Shown: piece by piece, positions 5,699 to 9,637 of the stretch
How the letters are laid out: every line of letters starts with the position of its first letter
Numbering within the stretch: the stretch's first letter is position 1
Source: Actinomycetes bacterium
Lineage (GTDB): Bacteria > Actinomycetota > Acidimicrobiia > Acidimicrobiales > Palsa-688
Reading direction: 5' to 3'
Assembly (NCBI GenBank): GCA_021827225.1
Contig: JAKAXG010000113.1
Span: 1 to 9,637, forward strand
DNA: 9,637 nucleotides
Position numbers and translations under genes: made by a program
The notes under the pieces: generated by a model
The model's database searches: none
Seen by the model: the letters and a program-made list of their open reading frames with translations, nothing else
What the model was told of the DNA's origin: nothing

Positions 5699-7071
5699 GA
5701 GCGACCCGCTTGCTTCACTCCCGGCCGCCGAGAGCCGCCGCGCTCCTCGCCGCGGCCGCTCTGGCGGTCACCGCCTGCAGTAGCAGTAGCCCGTCGAAGT
5801 CCAGCACCGGCACCGCCGGCGGGACCTCGGCGACCACCGCCAGCTCCGGTGGCGGAAAGATCTCCAACAACTCCACGGAGGGGGTGACGGCCACCTCCAT
5901 CACCATCGGGACCACCGCCCCGCTCACCGGCCCGGCCGCGCCCGGCTACTCCGAGATAGCCCCGGCGGCCAACGCCGTGTTCAAATGGATCAACGACCAG
6001 GGTGGGGTCTACGGCCGCAAGATCAACGACATCATCGTCGACGACGCCTACAACCCGGCCACCACCGCCGCCAAGGTGCGCCAGCTGGTCCTCCAGGACC
6101 ACATCTTCGCCGAGGTCGGAGGGCTGGGCACCCCGACCCAGAGCGCGGTGCAGGGATTCCTGAACACCGAGAAGGTGCCGCAGCTGTTCGTTGAGTCGGG
6201 CTGCGACTGCTGGAACGACCCCAAGTATCCCTACAGCTTCGGGTGGCAGCCGCCCTACACGGTGGAGGGCAAGATCCTGGGGACCTACATCAAGGCGCAC
6301 TTCGCCGGCCAGAAGGTGGGCTACCTCTACCAGAACGACGACTTCGGCCAGGGCTTCGTCCAGGGCCTGAACGACGTGCTGCCCTCGTCGTCGGTCGTGA
6401 GCAAGCAGACCTATGACGCGGCCACCCTGTCGGGACCGTTGTCGAACCAGGTGGCGGCGCTCAAGGCGGCCGGCGCCCAGGTGGTGGCCCTGGCGACCAT
6501 CCCCGCGGCCACCGCCCTGACGCTGCTGCCGGCGGCGGCCATCGGCTACAAGCCGCAATGGGTGGTTTCCAGCGTGGGCGGCGACCCGCCGACGGTGGCT
6601 CCGCTCCTGTCCTCGTTCTCCAAGGGGGCGGCCGGCGGCAGCCTGCTCGACGGGATGATCTCCAACGCCTACATCCCGCCGGAGTCCGACACCTCCAACC
6701 CGTGGGTGCAGGCCACCAAGAAGCTGCTGGCCAAGTACGACCCGGGTGCCCCGCTCGACGGGAACACCGAGTACGGCGTGGCCCTCGGCTACACCTTCGT
6801 GCAGGCCCTGCAGAAGGCCGGCAAGGACCTGACCCGCGGCGCGCTGCTCAACGCCATCGAGCAGCAGGGCGCCCAGTTCGTCACCCCGGGCCTGGTGCCG
6901 CTCTCCTACTCGCCCACCAACCACTACGGGTTCGAGGGCAGCGAGGTGGTCCAGCAGCACAACCTGGCCTACACCCCGGTGAGCCCCGTCTACCAGACCG
7001 GGATAACCGGCGCCGTGACTCAGTACTCGGGCACACCGTCGCAGCCGCCGGCGGCTCTGGCCGGGCTGTAG
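5695..7071 (+). CDS. livK: Branched-chain amino acid-type ABC transporter substrate-binding lipoprotein
   Basis: This is the extracellular binding protein of the importer (periplasmic-binding-protein-like fold, Peripla_BP_6 type), anchored to the membrane by lipid. It has 458 residues from the TTG at 5695, which overlaps the LivM-like stop as TTGA. The signal peptide has Arg residues and then a hydrophobic stretch (14-25), ending in the lipobox VTAC with Cys28. A Ser/Thr/Gly-rich linker follows (29-60). The mature fold starts at about residue 66 with SITIGTTAPLTGPAAPGYSE, then FKWINDQGGVYGRKI and DDAYNPATTAAKV. The core GGLGTPTQSAVQGFLN and KVPQLFVESG is typical. An unusual Cys-Asp-Cys (Cys170, Cys172) follows at a position near the ligand cleft in this fold, and its role is unknown. 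The protein is full length for a lipoprotein with a linker. Ligands in this family include branched-chain amino acids, other amino acids, amides, urea and aromatic compounds, so the name reflects family only. Confidence 0.94.
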   Translation: MRATRLLHSRPPRAAALLAAAALAVTACSSSSPSKSSTGTAGGTSATTASSGGGKISNNSTEGVTATSITIGTTAPLTGPAAPGYSEIAPAANAVFKWINDQGGVYGRKINDIIVDDAYNPATTAAKVRQLVLQDHIFAEVGGLGTPTQSAVQGFLNTEKVPQLFVESGCDCWNDPKYPYSFGWQPPYTVEGKILGTYIKAHFAGQKVGYLYQNDDFGQGFVQGLNDVLPSSSVVSKQTYDAATLSGPLSNQVAALKAAGAQVVALATIPAATALTLLPAAAIGYKPQWVVSSVGGDPPTVAPLLSSFSKGAAGGSLLDGMISNAYIPPESDTSNPWVQATKKLLAKYDPGAPLDGNTEYGVALGYTFVQALQKAGKDLTRGALLNAIEQQGAQFVTPGLVPLSYSPTNHYGFEGSEVVQQHNLAYTPVSPVYQTGITGAVTQYSGTPSQPPAALAGL

Positions 7072-7096
7072 CCACCCCGCCGTAACCGGCCCCGGC

Positions 7097-7136
7097 ACGG
7101 CCGGGTCCCACCCGTTCGGGAGAGGGACCCGGCCGT
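7097..7136. terminator. Strong 13-bp hairpin between convergent operons
   Basis: ACGGCCGGGTCCC (7097-7109) pairs perfectly with GGGACCCGGCCGT (7124-7136) around a 14-nt loop that itself contains the dyad CCCGTTCGGG. It starts 25 bp after the binding-protein stop codon and lies 40 bp beyond the 3' end of the converging DUF3052 gene. There is no clear T-tract, which is common for actinobacterial terminators. It probably ends transcripts from both sides. Confidence 0.75.
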
Positions 7137-7140
7137 CGTC

Positions 7141-7197
7141 ACGCCTCGGGCCGGGACCCACGCCTGGGGCCGGAACCTAGGCCTGGGGCCGGAACCG
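7141..7197. repeat. Three tandem 19-bp imperfect repeats
   Basis: The units are ACGCCTCGGGCCGGGACCC (7141-7159), ACGCCTGGGGCCGGAACCT (7160-7178) and AGGCCTGGGGCCGGAACCG (7179-7197). Units 1 and 2 match at 16 of 19 positions, and units 2 and 3 at 17 of 19. Unit 3 encodes, on the minus strand, the last residues (RFRPQA) of the DUF3052 protein. The TAG stop straddles the junction of units 2 and 3. The likely origin is tandem duplication of the gene's 3' end. Confidence 0.75.
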
Positions 7198-7554
7198 CAG
7201 CGCCGACCACACCTCGTCGATGCTCACCTGGCGGACGGGCCGCAGCCCCTGCTCCCGCAGGGCGGCGGCCAGGGAGTCCCGGGACAGGTCGGTGTCGAGC
7301 TTGCCGCCCTTGGGGTAGGCGACCCAGACCAGGTCGTCCCTCCGGGCCGCTTCCACGACGTAGGAGCCGTCGGCGCCGTGCAGGTCCGCCGAGGTGGTGG
7401 CGAACAGCAGCACGGCGTCGGCGTCGTCGGGGTCGAGGTCACCGGTGGCGGCGCCGGTGCCCACGCCCAGGTCCAGGCCGGCGGGGCGGTGCAGGACGGC
7501 CAGGCGGTCACCCGGCCTGAGCTGCAGCTTGGCCATGATCGGTGTCTCGCTCAC
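7177..7554 (-). CDS. DUF3052 family protein
   Basis: This is a small cytosolic protein of 125 residues with no known function, from a family common in actinobacteria. Family marks are the N-terminal TPIMAKLQLRPGDRLAVLHR, a central AVLLFATTSADL strand region, VWVAYPKGGKLDTDLSRDSL and the C-terminal VSIDEVWSALRFRP. The start is the GTG at 7552-7554, because MSETPIMAKL then aligns with the family's usual TPLAKKL beginning. An ATG at 7534-7536 (119 residues) is possible, and neither has a strong ribosome binding site. The gene lies 47 bp downstream of the secreted lipoprotein gene on the same strand and may share its transcript. Its last codons lie within the 19-bp tandem repeats. Family members often sit near lipid or fatty-acid synthesis genes in other actinobacteria, but no such neighbour is seen here. 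Confidence 0.88.
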   Translation of the reverse strand: MSETPIMAKLQLRPGDRLAVLHRPAGLDLGVGTGAATGDLDPDDADAVLLFATTSADLHGADGSYVVEAARRDDLVWVAYPKGGKLDTDLSRDSLAAALREQGLRPVRQVSIDEVWSALRFRPQA

Positions 7555-7601
7555 CGGCGCCAGCCTACGGGTCGGGCGTCACCGGCCCTCGGCTCCCCGC
7601 G

Positions 7602-8219
7602 CTAGTAGCCGGAGCCGTACCCGCCCGAGGAGGTGGAGGTCGGCGACGTGGAGGTCGGGGATGTGGTGGCCCCGGCTCCCGGGGACGACCCGGACCCCCC
7701 GGACACGACCGCCGCCTTCCAGACCCCGCCGAAGCTCTGGATTCCCTGCCCGGACACTGATCCCGGCGAGCTGTCACCGACGTAGGTGTACAGCGGCCGG
7801 CCGTTCCAGGTGACCTGCGTGCCCTCCGGCCGGCTGATCCGGCCCAGGCCGGTGACCCCCGTCGGCGGGGTCAGCGACGCGCCCGGGGCCAGCAGCACCG
7901 GCGGCCACACCTGGAGGCAGCCGCCCGTGCACGCCAGGTGGCCCGGGGCGTCGGAGCTGAGGGTGTAGAGGGTCAGCCCCCGGCCGTTGACCAGCACCTC
8001 GCCCAGCGAGGTGTGGGCGGTGCCGACGGTCCGGGCGCCGGCAGTCCCGCCGGGCGGGGATGCCGGCGCCGACGGGGGGGCCGCCGTCGCCGGGGACCCG
8101 GCCGTGGGGGACGTGGCCGCCGCCGAGCCGGCCCGGCTGGCGGACCCACCACAGGCGCCGAGCACGCCGGCGGCCAGCACCGCCGATGCCGCCAGGACGA
8201 AGGGTCTGCGGGTCTTCAT
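7602..8219 (-). CDS. Secreted lipoprotein with two Yx[FWY]xxD-type repeats (COG4315/PF03640-like)
   Basis: This is a surface lipoprotein of unknown function with 205 residues. The signal peptide (KTRR, then a hydrophobic stretch) ends in the lipobox LGAC with Cys23. A low-complexity Ala/Pro/Ser/Thr linker (about 24-64) follows. The core holds two repeats of the family: LYTLSSDAPG (motif YTLSSD, 85-90) with CTGGC (Cys97, Cys101) and WPPVL, then WNGRPLYTYVGDSSPG (motif YTYVGD, 144-149) followed by GQGI and GGVWKA. In the first motif Leu replaces the aromatic residue. The tail (about 173-205) is Gly/Ser/Thr-rich and includes SPTSTSPTST, encoded by a 15-bp repeat at 7633-7662. The ATG at 8217-8219 was chosen because GGAGG lies 5 nt upstream and the signal peptide begins there, although the frame is open to 8297. 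The gene is downstream of the sigma/anti-sigma pair on the same strand, separated by 116 bp. A membrane redox or electron-transfer role has been suggested for relatives, but nothing here proves it. Confidence 0.9.
   Translation of the reverse strand: MKTRRPFVLAASAVLAAGVLGACGGSASRAGSAAATSPTAGSPATAAPPSAPASPPGGTAGARTVGTAHTSLGEVLVNGRGLTLYTLSSDAPGHLACTGGCLQVWPPVLLAPGASLTPPTGVTGLGRISRPEGTQVTWNGRPLYTYVGDSSPGSVSGQGIQSFGGVWKAAVVSGGSGSSPGAGATTSPTSTSPTSTSSGGYGSGY
7633..7662. repeat. 15-bp tandem repeat in lipoprotein tail
   Basis: GTGGAGGTCGGCGAC (7633-7647) and GTGGAGGTCGGGGAT (7648-7662) match at 13 of 15 positions. The period is five codons, giving the Ser-Pro-Thr-Ser-Thr repeat in the disordered C-terminal tail of the lipoprotein. 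Confidence 0.7.
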
Positions 8220-8224
8220 ATCCA

Positions 8225-8229
8225 CCTCC
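8225..8229 (-). promoter_or_regulatory. Ribosome binding site for lipoprotein
   Basis: GGAGG on the minus strand lies 5 nt before the ATG at 8217-8219. It fixes the start of the lipoprotein gene. Confidence 0.8.
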
Positions 8230-8233
8230 GACC

Positions 8234-8258
8234 GGAGCCCGGCTGCGGTGCGGGCTCC
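8234..8258 (-). promoter_or_regulatory. Leader hairpin upstream of lipoprotein ribosome binding site
   Basis: GGAGCCCG (8234-8241) and CGGGCTCC (8251-8258) form a perfect 8-bp inverted repeat with a 9-nt loop. It ends 4 nt before the ribosome binding site of the lipoprotein gene. It could be an RNA hairpin acting on translation, a stabiliser of the processed 5' end, or a DNA operator. The 116-bp gap (8220-8335) also holds a weak -35-like TTGATC on the minus strand but no convincing -10. Confidence 0.45.
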
Positions 8259-8325
8259 CCTGCCCCTCACTACGTCGGCGGCCCCTGGGGGGATCAAACG
8301 GGAGGCGGTGACGGGGCGGCGGTCC

Positions 8326-8343
8326 CTCAGGGGACTCAGGGGA
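8326..8343. repeat. 9-bp tandem repeat spanning anti-sigma stop codon
   Basis: CTCAGGGGA occurs twice in tandem (8326-8334, 8335-8343). The second copy contains, on the minus strand, the TGA stop of the anti-sigma gene, and the first copy lies just beyond it and repeats the TGA in frame. The repeat also overlaps a 5-bp stem (GTCCC-TCAG-GGGAC, 8322-8335). Confidence 0.6.
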
Positions 8344-8974
8344 TCACCCGGAGTGGCGCCGAAGCCAGCACCCGGCCGGACGCGTCCACCAGGCGGGCGG
8401 CGACCACGCCATGCAGGCCGGCGGGCTCCGGGGCGCCCCAGCTACCGGTCCCCCGCACCAGGTCGAACGAACCGACCGTGCTCACCGTCCCGTCCGCCTG
8501 GACGACCTGGCAGCGGACCTGACCGGACACCGATCCGTCCCGGACGGTCATCCATATCCACGCCGGGTGGCCCTCCTCGTACACCGTTCCCACCGCCTTC
8601 CCCCCCGACAGCAGGGTGGCCGCCGCCTGGTCCGGGGCCGCCGGATGCGGGCTGTGCCGGGTGAGAGCCACCCCCACCCCGCACGCCACCGCCACGGCCG
8701 CGACTGCCGCCAGCACCGCCGCCACCCGGGACGGCCGGCGGCGGCGGGGGGCCAGGCGGTCCAGCACGGCCCGGTCGAACCCCAGCGGCGGCTCGGTGTC
8801 GGGCACCAGCTCGAGCAGCTGCCCGCCCAGCGCCGAGAAGGCCGCCACCTCGTCCAGGCAGCCCCGGCACGACGCCAGGTGGGCCTCGACGGCCCGCCGC
8901 TCGCCGGCGGGGAGGATCCCGAGGGCCAGCTCGGCGGTGGACCCCCGGACCTGGGCGCAGCTGAGGCCGGCCAT
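8336..8974 (-). CDS. Zinc-finger anti-sigma factor, membrane-anchored
   Basis: This is a predicted inhibitor of the adjacent ECF sigma factor, with 212 residues. The cytoplasmic N-terminus (1-80) is an anti-sigma (ZAS/zf-HC2-like) domain: ELALGILPAGERRAVEAHLA is followed by His32-x3-Cys36-x2-Cys39, with Cys6 a possible fourth ligand. The segment EPPLGFDRAVLDRL (61-74) is typical of actinobacterial members. A stop-transfer run RRRRPSR precedes one membrane segment at about 83-105. The outer domain (106-212) contains GHPAWIWMTV, GQVRCQVVQADGTVSTVGSF and GSWGAPEP, a layout common in actinobacterial anti-sigma factors; it probably senses a cell-surface signal. The ATG abuts the sigma TAG stop with no gap, and its ribosome binding site (GGGGGA, 8983-8988, 8 nt away) lies inside the sigma gene. 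Release may involve zinc-site oxidation or regulated proteolysis (known for the family, not shown here). Confidence 0.9.
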   Translation of the reverse strand: MAGLSCAQVRGSTAELALGILPAGERRAVEAHLASCRGCLDEVAAFSALGGQLLELVPDTEPPLGFDRAVLDRLAPRRRRPSRVAAVLAAVAAVAVACGVGVALTRHSPHPAAPDQAAATLLSGGKAVGTVYEEGHPAWIWMTVRDGSVSGQVRCQVVQADGTVSTVGSFDLVRGTGSWGAPEPAGLHGVVAARLVDASGRVLASAPLRVIP

Positions 8975-9520
8975 CTACGCCATCCCCCGCAGCGAGACGT
9001 CGTCGCGCAGCTTCTTCATGGCGGCGCGCAGGCGCCCCTTGGCCGTGCCCAGCGGGATGCCCTCGGCCTCGGCTATCTCCTGGGCGGTCATCCGGTACAG
9101 GCCGGCCATGACCAGCACCCGGGCCTGGTCGGGCGGGAGCCGGCGGATGGCCGCCCGCAGCTCCGCTCCCGTCTCCGCTCTCACCGACTGGGACCCGGGG
9201 TCCTCCTCGGCGGGGGCCAGCAGGCGCACCATGTCGGAGGGGTCGACCGGGGTGGGCCGGCGGGCCCGGAGGGAGTCGACGGCCAGGTTGCGGGTGATGG
9301 TGGTCAACCACGTCCGCACCGTTCCCAGCTCCGGGTCGAACGCCGACGCCCGCCGCCAGGCCCGTTCGAACACCTGCTGGCCGACGTCCTCGGCCAGAGC
9401 CCTCTCCCCCACTATGGCCAGCGCCACCCCGTAGACGTGGCCCTGGAACCGGCGGACGAAGGCCAGCCCCACGTCGGGGACCCCGCTCGACAGTCCGGCC
9501 AGCAGCGCTTCGTCGGTCAT
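8975..9520 (-). CDS. ECF-type RNA polymerase sigma factor
   Basis: This is an alternative sigma factor of the extracytoplasmic-function group. From the ATG at 9518-9520 it has 181 residues. Region 2 covers about residues 17-82: FVRRFQGHVYGVALAIVG, then LAEDVGQQVFERAW for -10 recognition, and GTVRTWLTTITRNLAVDSLR. Region 4 covers about 120-172: IRRLPPDQARVLVMAGLYRM, then the helix-turn-helix TAQEIAEAEGIPLGTAKGRL and the MKKLRDD end. Key residues are normal for the family. The frame is open to a GTG at 9548-9550 (191 residues), with another GTG at 9527-9529. The ATG is preferred because MTDEALLAGL matches the family N-terminus, but its ribosome binding site is weak (GGAG only 3 nt away). The gene is first in a minus-strand cluster with its anti-sigma factor, and probably activates its own cluster (inference). 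Confidence 0.9.
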   Translation of the reverse strand: MTDEALLAGLSSGVPDVGLAFVRRFQGHVYGVALAIVGERALAEDVGQQVFERAWRRASAFDPELGTVRTWLTTITRNLAVDSLRARRPTPVDPSDMVRLLAPAEEDPGSQSVRAETGAELRAAIRRLPPDQARVLVMAGLYRMTAQEIAEAEGIPLGTAKGRLRAAMKKLRDDVSLRGMA

Positions 9521-9550
9521 CCGCTCCACGGGAACGCCTATCCGCTCCAC
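9519..9550. repeat. 11-bp direct repeats, 21-bp period, at sigma gene start
   Basis: ATCCGCTCCAC occurs perfectly at 9519-9529 and 9540-9550. On the minus strand both copies read GTGGAGCGGAT. The period is seven codons or two helical turns. Both copies begin with a possible GTG start codon in the sigma frame, and the inner copy runs into the ATG start. Confidence 0.7.
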
Positions 9551-9637
9551 AAGCCACGTTACGACCGGCCGGCCGGCGCCGGATCACCCTCGCGCTGATC
9601 GTGGCCGTCCGGCTACAACGGGTGTCCTCTCCTACCG
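9551..9637. other. Upstream region of sigma gene, to window edge
   Basis: These 87 bp should hold the promoter of the sigma cluster. The 10-bp palindrome CCGGCGCCGG lies at 9573-9582 next to a run of CCGG units. I found no convincing ECF-type -35/-10 pair and no gene. Confidence 0.4.

Noticed and set aside
4582..7071. A long plus-strand frame suggesting a permease-binding-protein fusion
   Set aside because: Its first part is an Arg/Pro/Gly-rich off-frame reading of the LivM-like gene. The real protein starts at the TTG at 5695, with AAAGGA 7 nt upstream and a signal peptide right after.
5497..7161. A 554-codon open frame on the minus strand across the binding-protein gene
   Set aside because: It has the same shadow composition and no family features, while the plus strand encodes a complete lipoprotein with signal peptide and ribosome binding site.
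8442..9587. A 381-codon minus-strand frame spanning the sigma and anti-sigma genes
   Set aside because: It is an Arg/Gly/Pro-rich off-frame reading, whereas the two real genes in the other frames have clear domains.
9551..9637. ECF-type autoregulatory promoter upstream of the sigma gene
   Set aside because: AAC-like and CGT-like elements occur, but I found no pair with the usual 15-18 bp spacing, so no promoter is claimed.

Overview
The window is very GC-rich with strong G/C bias at third codon positions. It carries actinobacterial-type genes: a DUF3052 protein, a Yx[FWY]xxD-type secreted lipoprotein, and an ECF sigma factor with a zinc-finger anti-sigma factor. It looks like a chromosomal segment of a high-GC actinobacterium, possibly a deep-branching one such as Acidimicrobiia. 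That placement is inference. I see no mobile element, CRISPR array, tRNA or rRNA.

Layout: (1) 1-860 (+) is an aldo/keto reductase whose 5' end lies outside the window. (2) 886-1959 (-) is an aminoglycoside/ecdysteroid-kinase-like small-molecule phosphotransferase, convergent with the reductase. (3) 1960-2149 is a divergent control region with a likely promoter, a tandem 11-bp-phased direct repeat and a 10-bp palindrome. (4) 2150-7071 (+) is a complete five-gene branched-chain-amino-acid-type (HAAT family) ABC importer: two ATPases (LivG-, LivF-like), two permeases (LivH-, LivM-like) and a lipoprotein substrate-binding protein last. The genes overlap or lie within 26 bp of each other, and several use GTG or TTG starts supported by good ribosome binding sites. 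(5) 7097-7136 is a perfect 13-bp-stem hairpin, probably a terminator shared by converging transcripts, followed by three 19-bp tandem repeats. (6) 9520-7177 (-) reads sigma factor, anti-sigma factor, secreted lipoprotein, DUF3052 protein.

How the parts may work together: the ABC genes would import a small organic solute, whose identity the sequence does not give. The divergent phosphotransferase shares their control region and could act on that solute or a derivative (inference). The minus-strand cluster looks like a cell-envelope signalling unit: a membrane anti-sigma factor holds an ECF sigma factor, and a lipoprotein lies just downstream behind its own leader hairpin.

Most of the window is recognisable gene families. 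I did not find a clearly new multi-gene system. The points most worth checking are the divergent control region, the Gly-to-Ala change in the LivG signature loop, the Gly-to-Cys change in the phosphotransferase catalytic loop, small tandem duplications at two gene 3' ends and at the sigma gene's start, and the leader hairpin of the lipoprotein gene.
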